Positions 24,909 to 37,195 of a DNA stretch of 64,000 bases are shown piece by piece (position 1 is the stretch's first letter; each line of letters opens with the position of its first letter). Position numbers and translations under genes: made by a program. The notes below the pieces were generated by a model, which ran no database searches, was not told the origin of the DNA, and saw only the letters and a program-made list of their open reading frames with translations. Source of the DNA: Rhodoplanes sp. Z2-YC6860 (GTDB lineage Bacteria; Pseudomonadota; Alphaproteobacteria; Rhizobiales; Xanthobacteraceae). The stretch is from positions 496,001 through 560,000 of the forward strand of contig NZ_CP007440.1 in the NCBI RefSeq assembly GCF_001579845.1. Reading direction: 5' to 3'.

Positions 24909-26125
24909 GCGTCGAGGTCGTCACCTTTGGCTGCCGGCTCAACTCCGCCGAGTCGGAGGTGATCCGGCGCGAAGCGGCAGCGGCCGGCGTTGCGGACGCC
25001 ATGGTGGTCAACACCTGCGCGGTGACCTCCGAAGCGGTGCGGCAAGCGCGCCAGACCATCCGGCGGCTGCGCCGCGAACACCCCAAGACGAAGATCGTCG
25101 TCACCGGCTGTGCGGCGCAGACCGAGACCGCGGCGTTTGCCGCGATGCCCGAGGTCGATCGCGTGCTCGGCAACGAGGAGAAGCTATCGGCCGCGAACTG
25201 GGCCGCGCTCGACGCGCCGGAAAGGATCTCGGTCGGCGACATCATGACGGCGGCCGCCGCGAAACTCCATCGCGTCGACCGTTTCGAGGATCACACCCGC
25301 GCATTCCTTCAGGTGCAGAACGGCTGCGACCACCGCTGCACGTTCTGTATCATTCCGTTCGGCCGCGGCAATTCGCGCTCGCTGCCGGTCGCCGACGTGA
25401 TCGGCGAGGCGCGCCGTCTGGTCGAGAACGGCTACCGCGAGATCGTCCTGACCGGCGTCGACATCACGAGCTATGTGCCGGGGCTCGGTGTTCTGGTGAA
25501 GCGGTTGCTGCGCGAGGTACCGGAGCTCAATCGCTTGCGGCTGTCCTCGATCGATTCGGTCGAAGCCGATGCCGATCTGCTCGACGCGGTCGCAAGCGAC
25601 GCGCGGCTGATGCCGCATCTGCATCTGTCGCTGCAATCCGGCGACGACATGATCCTCAAGCGCATGAAGCGGCGGCACTCGCGCGCCGATGCGATTGCGT
25701 TTTGCGATCAGGTGCGGCGGTTGCGGCCCGATGTGGTGTTTGGCGGCGACATCATCGCGGGCTTTCCAACCGAGACGGAAGAGATGTTCAGCCGCTCGCG
25801 AGATCTGGTTGACGATTGCGGCCTTACACAGCTTCACGTGTTTCCGTTCTCACCACGGCCCGGCACGCCGGCCGCACGCATGCCGCAGGTTCCAGGCAAC
25901 GTGATCAAGGAACGCGCGCGACAACTGCGCGAGAAGGGCGAAACGGCACTCCGTCAGCATCTCGACCGGGAGATTGGCGCGCAGCGTCGCGTGCTCACGG
26001 AGCGCGGCGGCATTGCCCGCACGCCGCAATTCACGCCGGTGCGGATGGCCGCGCCGATCGAGCCCGGACTCATTCTGGACGTCTGTATTGCGGGTCACGA
26101 CGGCAGACAGCTTCTGGCGGCATGA
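24905..26125 (+). CDS. mtaB: tRNA t6A37 methylthiotransferase MtaB
   Basis: A 406-residue radical-SAM methylthiotransferase. The N-terminal UPF0004 domain has cysteines at 10, 38 and 69 (TFGCRLN, NTCAVTS, TGCAAQ) for the auxiliary cluster, and the radical-SAM motif CDHRCTFC supplies Cys141, 145 and 148. A C-terminal TRAM-like region follows. It converts t6A to ms2t6A at position 37 of tRNAs reading ANN codons. MtaB rather than MiaB is inferred from the [11 protein letters not shown] opening and length. The start is a GTG at 24905 that overlaps the dapF stop. Confidence 0.94.
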   Translation: MSVEVVTFGCRLNSAESEVIRREAAAAGVADAMVVNTCAVTSEAVRQARQTIRRLRREHPKTKIVVTGCAAQTETAAFAAMPEVDRVLGNEEKLSAANWAALDAPERISVGDIMTAAAAKLHRVDRFEDHTRAFLQVQNGCDHRCTFCIIPFGRGNSRSLPVADVIGEARRLVENGYREIVLTGVDITSYVPGLGVLVKRLLREVPELNRLRLSSIDSVEADADLLDAVASDARLMPHLHLSLQSGDDMILKRMKRRHSRADAIAFCDQVRRLRPDVVFGGDIIAGFPTETEEMFSRSRDLVDDCGLTQLHVFPFSPRPGTPAARMPQVPGNVIKERARQLREKGETALRQHLDREIGAQRRVLTERGGIARTPQFTPVRMAAPIEPGLILDVCIAGHDGRQLLAA

Positions 26126-26152
26126 TAGACTGGCTGCGTTGGAGGAGAATCG

Positions 26153-26785
26153 ATGGCGACCAACGGCGCAAAGCACACGATCACCACGCTGGCCGAGCTT
26201 GAGGCGGTCTTCCCGGAAGAGGTCTATCCGCCCGCCAAGTTCAAGGAGACCCGGCACATCACCGCAGCCTATCGGGCGCTGATCGAGGCCTCGCCGTTTA
26301 TGGTGCTCGCAACCAATGGTCCCGAGGGGCTCGATTGCTCGCCGCGCGGCGATCCCAAAGGCTTTGTCCGCGTCGTGGACGAAAAGACCATCATTGTGCC
26401 CGAGCGCCGCGGCAACAACCGCATCGACAGCATGCGCAATCTTCTCACCGATCCGCGCGTCGCGCTGCTGTTTCTCATTCCAGGTGTGAGCGAGACGCTG
26501 CGCATCGCCGGCCGCGCCACGATTTCGACCGATCCGGCGCTTTGCGAAGGCTTCGTCATGCAGGGCAAAGCGCCGCGTACCGTGCTGGTGATCGCGGTGG
26601 AGCAGGTGTTTTTTCAATGCGCCAAAGCGATCGTGCGCTCCAAGCTCTGGGACCCGGCCACGCGCGTTGAACGCTCGACGCTGCCGACACCGGGCAAGAT
26701 CCTGGCCGAGATCACCGAGGGCAAGTTGGGCGGTGAGGAGCACGATAGGCTCGCGCCGGAGCGGATGAAGGCGACGATCTACTGA
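26153..26785 (+). CDS. PPOX-class FMN-binding protein
   Basis: A 210-residue split-barrel flavoprotein of the pyridoxamine 5'-phosphate oxidase superfamily, DR_2398-like group. Typical segments are PFMVLATNGPEGLDCSPRGDP, TIIVPERRGNNRIDSMRNLLTDPRVALLFLIPG and the C-terminal CAKAIVRSKLWD block. Members bind FMN or related flavins; the substrate is unknown. A strong ribosome-binding site (ggaggag) precedes the ATG. It follows mtaB by 27 bp on the same strand and converges on the pseudouridine synthase gene, with 6 bp between the two stops. Confidence 0.87.
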   Translation: MATNGAKHTITTLAELEAVFPEEVYPPAKFKETRHITAAYRALIEASPFMVLATNGPEGLDCSPRGDPKGFVRVVDEKTIIVPERRGNNRIDSMRNLLTDPRVALLFLIPGVSETLRIAGRATISTDPALCEGFVMQGKAPRTVLVIAVEQVFFQCAKAIVRSKLWDPATRVERSTLPTPGKILAEITEGKLGGEEHDRLAPERMKATIY

Positions 26786-26791
26786 GACGTG

Positions 26792-27562
26792 CTACTGACG
26801 CTCGCCTTGCGGCGGGCTGTTGGCGGGCTCTTTGCGCGGCGGCCGTGAAAGACCGAGCGGCGGGTTGACGTCGCGGTCCATGTCTTCGGTCCAGCCGCAT
26901 GCCTTCAGCCGCTCCTTCATGTGCTCGGGCACCGGCGCCGTCACCTTGATTGGCGGCTTGTTCTTATAGAGCGGCACCACGATCTCGCGCGCATGCAGAT
27001 GCAGTCGCGCACCGCCCGTTCTCGGCGCGCTGCCGTAGATGTTGTCGCCCAGCACCGGAAAGCCCGACGTCGCGCAATGGACGCGAAGCTGATGCGTCCG
27101 GCCGGTCAGCGGCTCGAGCGCGAGCCAGGTCATGCCGTTGGCGCGGCCCATCACGTTCCAGGTGCTCTGGGACGGCAGGCCTTCGGGATCGTGTTTCATC
27201 CACCAGCCGATCTTGTCGTCGAGCCGGCCGAGCGGCAGGTCGATTTTGCCCTCCGGTTCCTGCGGCCCGCCCTCGACCACGGCCCAATAGGTCTTGCCGA
27301 CCTTGCCGTGACGGAACATCAGGTTCAGATCGGCCAACGCCTTCCGGTGGCGTCCGAGCACCAGACACCCAGAGGTTTCCTTGTCGAGCCGGTGGGCGAG
27401 CGCGGGCATCCGCGGCAGGCCGAACCGCAGCACGTCGAAATAGTCCTCCAGGCTCGCGCCGCCTTTCGGGCCCTTGTGCACGGCCAGTCCTGCGGGCTTG
27501 TTGATGATAAGCATCAGCCCGTCGCGATAAAGGAGCCGGCTCCCTATGTCTTCCGGTGTCAT
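26792..27562 (-). CDS. RluA-family pseudouridine synthase
   Basis: A 256-residue enzyme without an S4 domain, so closest to the short RluA type. The catalytic motif HRLDKETSGCLVLGR holds the nucleophilic Asp, and the second motif GRTHQLRVHCATSGFPVLGD is intact. It isomerises uridines in rRNA or tRNA; the exact target cannot be told. The Pro/Arg-rich C-terminus (NPPLGLSRPPRKEP) is an extension. The start at 27562 (MTPEDIGSRL) fits the family better than the longer open frame. It is divergent from ftsY, with 27 bp between starts. Confidence 0.88.
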   Translation of the reverse strand: MTPEDIGSRLLYRDGLMLIINKPAGLAVHKGPKGGASLEDYFDVLRFGLPRMPALAHRLDKETSGCLVLGRHRKALADLNLMFRHGKVGKTYWAVVEGGPQEPEGKIDLPLGRLDDKIGWWMKHDPEGLPSQSTWNVMGRANGMTWLALEPLTGRTHQLRVHCATSGFPVLGDNIYGSAPRTGGARLHLHAREIVVPLYKNKPPIKVTAPVPEHMKERLKACGWTEDMDRDVNPPLGLSRPPRKEPANSPPQGERQ

Positions 27563-27589
27563 CACGGAACGGGTATCACGGCGGCAGCC

Positions 27590-28546
27590 ATGAATGACAG
27601 CACCGATCAAACCGCCGAAGCCGCGGGCAAAAAAAGCTGGTGGGGCCGCCTCGCCGGCGGGCTCAAGCGCACGTCTTCGGTGCTTGGAACCTCGATCGAC
27701 AACCTGATCAACAACAAGCAGCCGCTCGACCCGGCCAAGCTCGACGAGATCGAGGAGGTGCTGATCCGCACCGACCTCGGCATCGAGGCAGCGGCCCGCG
27801 TCACCGACGCCATTGCCAAGGGCCGCTTCAGGGAACATCCGACGGCCGAGGATGTGAAGGCGATCATCGCCGGTGAGGTCGCCGCGGTTCTGGAGCCGGT
27901 GGCGAAACCGCTGGTAATCGCCGGCGCCAAGCCTTTCGTCATCCTGGTGGTCGGCGTCAACGGTTCGGGCAAGACCACGACCATCGGCAAGCTCGTTTCA
28001 AAGCTCTCGGCCGAAGGCCGCAAGGTGGTGCTTGGTGCGGGCGATACGTTCCGCGCCGCCGCGATCGATCAATTGAAGATCTGGGGCCAGCGCACCGGCG
28101 CCAAGGTGGTGGCGCGCGAGCAAGGCGCAGACTCGGCGGGCCTCGCTTTCGATGCGATCAGCGTCGGCAAAGCCGACGGCGCCGACGTGGTGATCGTCGA
28201 CACCGCTGGCCGCCTGCAGAACCGCACCGAACTGATGGACGAACTTGAAAAGATGGTGCGCGTCGTCAAGAAGGTCGACGCGACCGCGCCGCACGCGGTG
28301 TTGCTGGTGCTCGACGCGACCGTCGGCCAGAACGCGCTGTCTCAGGTCGAGGTTTTCGGCAAGATCGCGGGCGTCACGGGTCTCGTCATGACCAAGCTCG
28401 ATGGCACTGCGCGCGGCGGCATCCTCGTCGCCCTCGCGCAGAAGTTCGGATTGCCAATCCATTTCATCGGTGTCGGCGAGGGCATCGACGATCTTTCGCC
28501 GTTCTCGCCCAAGGATTTCGGCCGGGCGCTGGCAGGACTCGAATAG
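27590..28546 (+). CDS. ftsY: SRP receptor GTPase FtsY
   Basis: A 318-residue FtsY. Only a short N-terminal A region of about 25 residues (with the basic, Trp-containing KKSWWGRLAGGLKR membrane-targeting helix) precedes the N domain; the G domain has P-loop GVNGSGKTTTIGK, LGAGDTFRAAAIDQL, DTAGR and TKLDGTARGG. The lack of a long acidic A domain is normal for alphaproteobacteria. It receives SRP-ribosome complexes at the inner membrane; its partner Ffh is at 20-21.5 kb. The ATG is at 27590. Confidence 0.97.
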   Translation: MNDSTDQTAEAAGKKSWWGRLAGGLKRTSSVLGTSIDNLINNKQPLDPAKLDEIEEVLIRTDLGIEAAARVTDAIAKGRFREHPTAEDVKAIIAGEVAAVLEPVAKPLVIAGAKPFVILVVGVNGSGKTTTIGKLVSKLSAEGRKVVLGAGDTFRAAAIDQLKIWGQRTGAKVVAREQGADSAGLAFDAISVGKADGADVVIVDTAGRLQNRTELMDELEKMVRVVKKVDATAPHAVLLVLDATVGQNALSQVEVFGKIAGVTGLVMTKLDGTARGGILVALAQKFGLPIHFIGVGEGIDDLSPFSPKDFGRALAGLE

Positions 28547-28588
28547 CGCCGTGTGATCTAATCCGGCATCACCCGGCGAGCTTCGACC

Positions 28589-29968
28589 TTGGACCCCCGC
28601 ACCAGAGCCCTGATCGAAGCGCCGATCGTGCCGACGCTCATCCGGCTCGCGGTCCCCAATATCGTCACCACAGTGGTGCAGGCCTCGACCGGCCTGATCG
28701 AGACCTACTACATCGGCAAGCTCGGCACCGATGCACTGGCTGGCGTCGCGTTGGTGTTTCCCGGCGTGATGCTGATGCAGATGATGTCGTCCGGTGCGAT
28801 GGGCGGCGGCGTCTCGTCGGCAATCGCACGCGCCCTCGGCGCGGGCCGCAAAGATGACGCCGACGCGACCATCTCGCACGCGCTGGTCATCGCGACAGGT
28901 TTTGCAGCGTTCTTCAGTGTGTTGATGCTCGGCTTCGGCCGGCCGCTTTATGCCGCGCTTGGCGGCCATGGCGGGTCGCTTACGGTGGCGCTGACCTATT
29001 CAGACATCGTGTTTTCTGGCGTGCTTCTGATCTGGCTGTTCAACACGCTCGCCAACGTGATTCGCGGCACAGGAAACACATTCGTCCCTGCGGTGGTGAC
29101 GATCGCCGGCGCGGCATTGTTGATCCCGTTGTCGGCGGCGCTGATCTTCGGCATCGGTCCGCTGCCAGCGTGGGGCGCGGCGGGCGGCGCGATGGCACTG
29201 CTTATGTACCACGGCGTGGGTGCGCTGGCCTTCGCGTGTTATCTCTGGTCCGGGCGCGCCGTGGTGCGGCCGAAGCTTCTGCAGACGCGGCTGCGCTGGG
29301 CACTGTTTCGCGACATCCTGCGTATCGGGCTTCTCGCCTCGCTCACTTCGATCATGACCAATGTCACCATCGCGTTGACCACAGGCGTGGTTGGCGCATT
29401 TGGGCCTGCCGCGATCGCCGGCTACGGCGTCGGCACGCGGCTGGAATATCTGCTGATCTCGCTCGCTTTCGGCTTCGGCGGGCCCCTCGTGGCGCTGGTC
29501 GGCACCAATCTCGGCGCCGGCAATCGCGAGCGCGCGCTGCGCGGCGCCTGGATCGGCGGCTGGCTGTGCTTCGGCATGACGGAAGCGATCGGCCTTTTGG
29601 CAGCGTTGTTCCCGGCTGCCTGGCTCACGCTGTTCGACCGCGATCCGGGCATGGTCGAGGCCGGCTCAACCTATCTGCGCATCGTCGGTCCGTTTTACGG
29701 GTTCTTCGGTCTCGGCATGGCGCTCTATTTCGCCTCGCAGGGCGCTGGTGCGCTGAAATGGCCGCTGATCGCGGGCTTTTGTCGGCTTCTGATCGCAGTC
29801 GGCGGCGGGTGGCTTGCGATGCGACTCACCGGCAGCCTCGCGATGGTGTTCGCAGCGCTGGGGCTCGGCCTTGCGGTGCTGGGGCTTCTGATCGCGGGCG
29901 CGATCAAGGCCGGCGCCTGGTTCGGCGGCCAAACTGGCGGCCATGACAAGCCCGCGGCTTCGCGCTAG
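28589..29968 (+). CDS. MATE family multidrug/sodium-type exporter
   Basis: A 459-residue inner-membrane protein with twelve predicted helices, the length and layout of MATE efflux proteins. Typical segments include LIRLAVPNIVTTVVQASTGLIETYYIGKLG in the first helices and the central symmetric half starting ILRIGLLASLTSIMTNVTIAL. Transport of organic cations by Na+ or H+ antiport is known for the family; substrate not known. The only in-frame start that keeps the first helix is a TTG at 28589 (a TAA lies in frame 30 bp upstream), so a rare start is likely. It is 42 bp after ftsY. Confidence 0.85.
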   Translation: MDPRTRALIEAPIVPTLIRLAVPNIVTTVVQASTGLIETYYIGKLGTDALAGVALVFPGVMLMQMMSSGAMGGGVSSAIARALGAGRKDDADATISHALVIATGFAAFFSVLMLGFGRPLYAALGGHGGSLTVALTYSDIVFSGVLLIWLFNTLANVIRGTGNTFVPAVVTIAGAALLIPLSAALIFGIGPLPAWGAAGGAMALLMYHGVGALAFACYLWSGRAVVRPKLLQTRLRWALFRDILRIGLLASLTSIMTNVTIALTTGVVGAFGPAAIAGYGVGTRLEYLLISLAFGFGGPLVALVGTNLGAGNRERALRGAWIGGWLCFGMTEAIGLLAALFPAAWLTLFDRDPGMVEAGSTYLRIVGPFYGFFGLGMALYFASQGAGALKWPLIAGFCRLLIAVGGGWLAMRLTGSLAMVFAALGLGLAVLGLLIAGAIKAGAWFGGQTGGHDKPAASR

Positions 29969-29977
29969 AGACGGCGG

Positions 29978-30631
29978 ATGTCACAGCAGCCCGCTGCCGC
30001 CAAGCCGCATCTCAATCCGATCCTCAAGCTCGCTCTCGACCTTGGGCCGCTGCTGCTGTTCTTCTACGCCAATGCCAAGCCGGCGCTGTTCGAGCCATGG
30101 CTCGCGCCGCTCATCCCGGCAGCGGTGCAAACCGGTGAGCACGCAGGCATCTTCGTCGGCACCGCGGTGTTCATGGTGGCGATCGTTGCGGCGCTGATCA
30201 TTTCCTACCTGTTGACGCGGCGGCTGCCGATCATGGCGATCGTGTCGGCCATCGTCGTCCTGGTGTTCGGCGGCGCGACGCTGTTTTTCCAGAACGAGAC
30301 CTTCATCAAGCTCAAGCCCACGATCATTTATCTGCTGTTTGCCGGAACGCTGTTCGGCGGATTGATCTTCCGGAAGCCGCTGCTCGCCATGGTGTTCGAT
30401 CAGATGTTTCACCTGACCGAAGAAGGCTGGCGCAAGCTCACGATGCGCTGGGCGTTGTTTTTTCTGGCACTTGCCGTGCTCAATGAGATCGTCTGGCGCA
30501 CGCAGTCGACCGACACCTGGGTGACCTTCAAGGTGTTCGGTGTGATGCCGCTCACATTCATTTTTGCGGCGCTTCAATATCCTCTGCTCATGAAGCACGA
30601 CGCGACGCCGAAGGACGAGGCGAAGTCCTAA
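29978..30631 (+). CDS. yciB: Inner-membrane septation protein YciB/IspA type
   Basis: A 217-residue inner-membrane protein with about six hydrophobic segments. The diagnostic YciB (intracellular septation protein A) blocks are present: [15 protein letters not shown] near residue 21, [19 protein letters not shown] near 112, and [19 protein letters not shown] near 157. It is linked to envelope integrity and septation in enterobacteria. It follows the MATE gene with a 9-bp gap and lies in the ftsY neighbourhood as in many alphaproteobacteria. Confidence 0.92.
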   Translation: MSQQPAAAKPHLNPILKLALDLGPLLLFFYANAKPALFEPWLAPLIPAAVQTGEHAGIFVGTAVFMVAIVAALIISYLLTRRLPIMAIVSAIVVLVFGGATLFFQNETFIKLKPTIIYLLFAGTLFGGLIFRKPLLAMVFDQMFHLTEEGWRKLTMRWALFFLALAVLNEIVWRTQSTDTWVTFKVFGVMPLTFIFAALQYPLLMKHDATPKDEAKS

Positions 30632-30657
30632 CCCGATACCGTTCGCGCGGTACCGGG
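30632..30657 (+). terminator. Weak hairpin after yciB
   Basis: The arms cccgataccg and cggtaccggg pair with one mismatch around ttcgcg, directly after the yciB stop. No T-run follows, so it may only be a 3'-end protecting structure. Confidence 0.3.
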
Positions 30658-30761
30658 ATCGTCCTCACACGGCTTCGTGATGGCTTGCGCCTTGCCTGTC
30701 CTTCGTTCGAAGGACGCGACTCGTTTCGAGGGTCGTCATGAGTCCAGATTTTCAGGAGGTC

Positions 30762-31193
30762 ATGATGCAGCAAATTTATTCCGACAATTTGACGAACGAA
30801 GATCAGAAGGCCGCACGGCGCATCTATCTTGGCCTGGCGAGCTGTTACGCCGGTCTGCTTCTGCTGCTCGGCGCACTGGTCATCTTCAACCTGTCCCATC
30901 ATGGCCCGGTTCAACTGGCGGCCGAGCAAAGCCGTGAAGCCTCGTCGCCCGGGCTGTTCAGTGCCATGGCGGCCGACAACCCCGACCGCGCGCAATGCGC
31001 GGCCCGCGATCTGAAACTCTTGACCGCGATCAACGAGCACGGCGAAGCGCAGGACCTGCCGGCCGATGACATCCGCAACGCGTTCTTTGCGTTGGTCAAG
31101 GCACGTGGCGCTTGCGCCGCGGGCCGCGTCGAAGAGGCGCTCGCGATGTACGATGGTGTCGCGATGGGCGCGAACAAGACCGCGCAGAAATAG
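30762..31193 (+). CDS. Small membrane-anchored protein, unknown function
   Basis: A 143-residue protein with one membrane segment (ASCYAGLLLLLGALVIFNLS, about residues 26-45) and a mostly helical, Ala-rich outer domain containing two or three cysteines (AQCAARD, RGACAAGR). No family recognised. The ATG at 30762 (or 30765) is supported by the strong ribosome-binding site aggaggt at 30754-30760; an upstream ATG at 30738 would include it inside the frame. It converges on ccmG. Confidence 0.6.
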   Translation: MMQQIYSDNLTNEDQKAARRIYLGLASCYAGLLLLLGALVIFNLSHHGPVQLAAEQSREASSPGLFSAMAADNPDRAQCAARDLKLLTAINEHGEAQDLPADDIRNAFFALVKARGACAAGRVEEALAMYDGVAMGANKTAQK

Positions 31194-31214
31194 TCGTGGC
31201 TGGCCGCGCGGCGC

Positions 31215-31811
31215 TCAGGACTGCGGCGCGGCCAATGCCTTCTCGATCTGCGGCTTGAGCGTCGACGCCAGATTTTCCGGCGAGATCGGTCCGACCAGCT
31301 TGTAAGCAATCTTGCCGTCGCGGCCGATCAGGAACGTCTCCGGCACCCCGTAAACGCCCCAGTCGATGGAGACGCGGCCGTTCTGGTCCGCGCCCACGGC
31401 GGCGAATGGATTGCCGTAACGGCCGACGAAGCGTCGCGCGTTGTCGGGCTGGTCTTTGTAATTGATGCCGAGAAGGCGGATGCGCTTGTCGTCGGCAAGC
31501 TGCATCAGGAGCGGCGCCTCGTCGTGACAGGGCACGCACCACGACGCCCAGACATTGACCAGCGACACCGCTCCCTTGAAGTCGGCATTGGCGATGCCGG
31601 GCACGGGCTTGCCGTCGCGGACCAGGCCTTCGACGGCCGGCAGCGGCGTGTCGGGCACCGGCCGGCCGATCAGCACCGAAGGCAATTTTGACGGATCGCC
31701 GGCGCCGAGCCGGAACAGGAACAGCGCGGCGAGCGCGAGAAACACCGCGAGCGGCAGCAGCACCAGCAGACGGCGCGACACAGGGCTGGTCTCGTTCGAC
31801 GCGACGCTCAT
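31215..31811 (-). CDS. ccmG: Cytochrome c maturation thioredoxin CcmG (DsbE)
   Basis: A 198-residue periplasmic thioredoxin anchored by one N-terminal helix (about 15-35). The redox motif WCVPC gives Cys92 and Cys95, preceded by VSLVNVWAS. The GVPETFLIGRDGKI segment with the cis-Pro region is typical of CcmG/DsbE. It reduces apocytochrome c before haem attachment. Its start overlaps the ccmD stop (ATGA), placing it last in the ccmABCDG operon on the minus strand. Confidence 0.93.
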   Translation of the reverse strand: MSVASNETSPVSRRLLVLLPLAVFLALAALFLFRLGAGDPSKLPSVLIGRPVPDTPLPAVEGLVRDGKPVPGIANADFKGAVSLVNVWASWCVPCHDEAPLLMQLADDKRIRLLGINYKDQPDNARRFVGRYGNPFAAVGADQNGRVSIDWGVYGVPETFLIGRDGKIAYKLVGPISPENLASTLKPQIEKALAAPQS

Positions 31812-31999
31812 GCAAGCCTCTCGACCTGACGCTCGGAACGCCGCGTCACGCCCTGGTTTTCGAGCTGGGCGAGCTTCTGCTTCTGAGCGCGATAATCGAG
31901 AATCACCCAGCCGATCATTGCGACGAGCACCAGCGCCGCGACCGCGTAGGCCGCGACAATGAAATCGGCGTGCGGGCCGAGGTTCATGCCCAAAATCAT
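31808..31999 (-). CDS. ccmD: Haem exporter protein CcmD
   Basis: A 63-residue single-helix protein (helix FIVAAYAVAALVLVAMIGWVI, then a basic cytoplasmic tail with DYRAQKQKL), matching CcmD, which helps release holo-CcmE from CcmABC. Its identity rests on size, topology and position between ccmC and ccmG, with ATGA overlaps at both ends (31996-31999 and 31808-31811). An in-frame ATG at 31987 would shorten it by four residues. Confidence 0.88.
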   Translation of the reverse strand: MILGMNLGPHADFIVAAYAVAALVLVAMIGWVILDYRAQKQKLAQLENQGVTRRSERQVERLA

Positions 32000-32736
32000 G
32001 ATGCGCTTCCCGGCGCAGCCTGGGCGCGCAACAGCATCAGCGAGCGGACCCTGCGGCGCAGGATCTCGTTGCGCATGGCCGCGATATGCAGCGTGACGAA
32101 TAGCAGCGTGAACGCCACCGCCATCGTCATCAGCGGAATGAGAATCGTCGGATGGATCGCCGGCCCGCCGAGCTTCACCACCGAGGCCGGTTGATGCAGC
32201 GTATTCCACCAGTCGACCGACCATTTGATGATCGGAATGTTGATGGCGCCAACCAGCGTCAGGATCGCCACGGCGCGTCCGGCGCGCGATGGGTCTTCGA
32301 CGGTGCGCCACAGCGCGATGACGCCGAGATACATCAGGAACAAGACCAGCTCCGACGTGAGCCGCGCGTCCCAGACCCAGTACGTGCCCCACATCGGCCG
32401 GCCCCACAGCGAGCCCGTGGTGAGGCAGAGAAACGTGAAGGCGGCGCCGAGCGGCGCCGCCGCCTTGGCCGCAACGTCGGCGAGCGGATGCCGCCACACC
32501 AGCGTGCCGAGCGCGGCGATGCTCATGACGATCCAGCCGAACATCGAAAGCCAGGCCGTTGGCACATGTAGAAACATGATCTTCACGGTCGCGCCCTGCT
32601 GATAGTCGTCGGGCGCACCCTGCGTAAGGTAGAGGCCAGCCGCGAGGGCCAGCGCGGTGAGGCCGATCAGCCATGGCAGCACGCGCTCGGCAAAGGCGAG
32701 GAAGCGCGTCGGGTTGGCGTAGTCGATCAGGGCCAT
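31996..32736 (-). CDS. ccmC: Haem-handling membrane protein CcmC
   Basis: A 246-residue protein with six membrane helices. The tryptophan-rich haem-binding motif is complete (WGTYWVWDARLTS, W116-D123), with a His in FLHVPTAW near residue 57 and another in GGPAIHPTILIP near 190 as the likely axial ligands. It presents haem to CcmE in the periplasm. The start at 32736 (MALIDYANP) fits the family. It overlaps ccmD by 4 bases and follows ccmB by about 41 bp. Confidence 0.95.
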   Translation of the reverse strand: MALIDYANPTRFLAFAERVLPWLIGLTALALAAGLYLTQGAPDDYQQGATVKIMFLHVPTAWLSMFGWIVMSIAALGTLVWRHPLADVAAKAAAPLGAAFTFLCLTTGSLWGRPMWGTYWVWDARLTSELVLFLMYLGVIALWRTVEDPSRAGRAVAILTLVGAINIPIIKWSVDWWNTLHQPASVVKLGGPAIHPTILIPLMTMAVAFTLLFVTLHIAAMRNEILRRRVRSLMLLRAQAAPGSAS

Positions 32737-32777
32737 CGCTTTACCTGATAGGGCGATATGTCGGGCGCAATGTGGCG

Positions 32778-33446
32778 TCACTCCATCCCATGCCGCAAGG
32801 CCGCGGCGGCGGCAAATATGCCGACCACGAGGCTCACGAGCGAGAGCGCGCACAGGATCGTGAACGGGGTTCCGAAGGGCAGCGGGCCGATGATTGCGGC
32901 GTTCGACGCCGAAACGCCAAAGATCAGCACCGGGATGGTGAGCGGCAACACCAGCACGGCCAGGAGAAGCCCGCCGCGGCGCAGCGCCACCGACAGCGAG
33001 GCGCCGATCACGCCGATGAAGGTCAGCGCCGGCGTGCCCACGAGCAGCGTCAGCGAAACGGCGGCGCTGGCCCGTCCGTCGAGATTCATGAACAGGCCCA
33101 GCAAAGGCACCACGATCACCAGCGGCAGCCCCGTGGTGAGCCAATGCGCAAACGCCTTGGCGGCGATGGTGAGCTCGAGCGGCGTGCCGCTCATCAGAAT
33201 CAGGTCGAGCGAGCCGTCCTCGTGATCGGCGGTGAACAGCCGGTCCAGGGTGAGCAGGCTCGCCAGCAGGGCGCCAAGCCAGAGAATCGCGGGCCCGATG
33301 CGGGCCAGCAGCGCGAGATCGGGTCCGATCGCGAACGGCATCAGCACAACGACGGTCAGGAAGAACAGCACGCCGATGCCGCCGCCGCCGCCGACTCGGA
33401 CGGCGAGGCGGATATCGCGCAGGAAAATCGCGGCGAGGGGGCTCAT
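32778..33446 (-). CDS. ccmB: Haem exporter permease subunit CcmB
   Basis: A 222-residue membrane protein with six helices, the permease subunit paired with CcmA in the release of haem-loaded CcmE. It opens with [23 protein letters not shown] and carries the [15 protein letters not shown] loop characteristic of CcmB near residue 70. The start overlaps the ccmA stop by four bases (ATGA, 33443-33446), showing translational coupling. Confidence 0.94.
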   Translation of the reverse strand: MSPLAAIFLRDIRLAVRVGGGGGIGVLFFLTVVVLMPFAIGPDLALLARIGPAILWLGALLASLLTLDRLFTADHEDGSLDLILMSGTPLELTIAAKAFAHWLTTGLPLVIVVPLLGLFMNLDGRASAAVSLTLLVGTPALTFIGVIGASLSVALRRGGLLLAVLVLPLTIPVLIFGVSASNAAIIGPLPFGTPFTILCALSLVSLVVGIFAAAAALRHGME

Positions 33447-34048
33447 GCCGGGCTCCCAAGCCGCAATTCGCGCGTTCGCTCCAGCCCGATCGGCCCGTGG
33501 GTCGCTGCGGCGATGATGCCGCCGCCCGCCAAATGCTCGCGCATCAGACCGGCCAGCATGTCCTGGGCCTCGCGGTCGAGCGCCGAGGTCGGTTCGTCGA
33601 GCAGCCAGATCGGACGTTTCGCAGCGAGCAGCCTCGCCAGCGACAATCGCCGCCGCTGTCCGGCGGACAGATAGGCCGCTGGCAGGTCGGCCAATGACCC
33701 AAGCCCCACGGTGGTCAGAGCCACGTCTTCGGCGGCGCCAGTTCCACCCAAATACTGCGTCCAGAACCGCAGGTTCTCGCCGACGGTCAACGACGGTTTC
33801 AGCGCATCGAGATGCCCCAGGTAATGCGCTTGCTCGCCGATGGTGCTCTCGGGCTCTCCGCCTGTCAGGGCAAGCTGCCCGCCGGTCAGCCGCACCAGTC
33901 CGGCGATCACACGGAGCAGCGTGGATTTGCCCGCGCCGTTGCGCCCGGTCAGCAGCAATGCCTCGCCGCCCTCGACAGCAAAATCGAGCCCCGTGAACAC
34001 CTCGCGTCCGCCCCGGATGCAGGCGAGGCCGCCGCCCTCAAGCCGCAT
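33443..34048 (-). CDS. ccmA: Haem exporter ATP-binding subunit CcmA
   Basis: A 201-residue ABC ATPase: Walker [13 protein letters not shown] near residue 38, the signature [16 protein letters not shown] near 125 and Walker [14 protein letters not shown] near 150. The YLSAGQRRR form of the signature is characteristic of CcmA. With CcmB and CcmC it handles haem for CcmE. It is the first gene of the ccmABCDG operon. ccmE, ccmF and ccmH are not in this window and must lie elsewhere. An in-frame ATG five codons upstream (34063) is possible. Confidence 0.94.
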   Translation of the reverse strand: MRLEGGGLACIRGGREVFTGLDFAVEGGEALLLTGRNGAGKSTLLRVIAGLVRLTGGQLALTGGEPESTIGEQAHYLGHLDALKPSLTVGENLRFWTQYLGGTGAAEDVALTTVGLGSLADLPAAYLSAGQRRRLSLARLLAAKRPIWLLDEPTSALDREAQDMLAGLMREHLAGGGIIAAATHGPIGLERTRELRLGSPA

Positions 34049-34291
34049 GGAGGCGGGTTCCACGTGGCCCGCATCGCGGGCCAGTCGCCGAGCATTTATG
34101 CAATTTAGCCCTCACCCTTACATTCTTGTTGTCTAGCATGGCTCCAAAAAAGCCCTTATAAGCCCGAATTGGCCGCGCGGCGCTGGAACCCCCCGCCCGT
34201 TTTGCCGGCCCGGAGGAAAAAGGCCAATTCTGGCAATTATTTAGCTAGGATTGGTGGATCGCCTCTGTGTCTTGGGATGGAACCCGCCGTC
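34049..34291. promoter_or_regulatory. Divergent ccmA/acnA control region
   Basis: This 243-bp spacer contains an 8-bp perfect stem tggcccgc-atc-gcgggcca (34065-34083) and an A/T-rich segment (34085-34150) suited to promoters for both genes. I see no sharp ribosome-binding site before the acnA starts and no recognisable regulator site. Confidence 0.4.
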
Positions 34292-37069
<2,778 letters not shown>

Positions 37070-37093
37070 CCAGCCAAATCCTGCATTCACCAT

Positions 37094-37127
37094 CACCCGC
37101 CACTCACTTCGAAGTGAGTGGCGGGTG
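37094..37127 (+). terminator. Rho-independent terminator after acnA
   Basis: A perfect 34-bp palindrome (arms cacccgccactcacttc and gaagtgagtggcgggtg) 24 bp after the acnA stop, followed by aactttta. The very long stem is strong; the T-run is short. Confidence 0.85.
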
Positions 37128-37195
37128 AACTTTTACGTCGCTAAGACAACTGACGAAGAGGTTGGCGGGCCGGCTGAGTACTCAAGGAGGTCGCC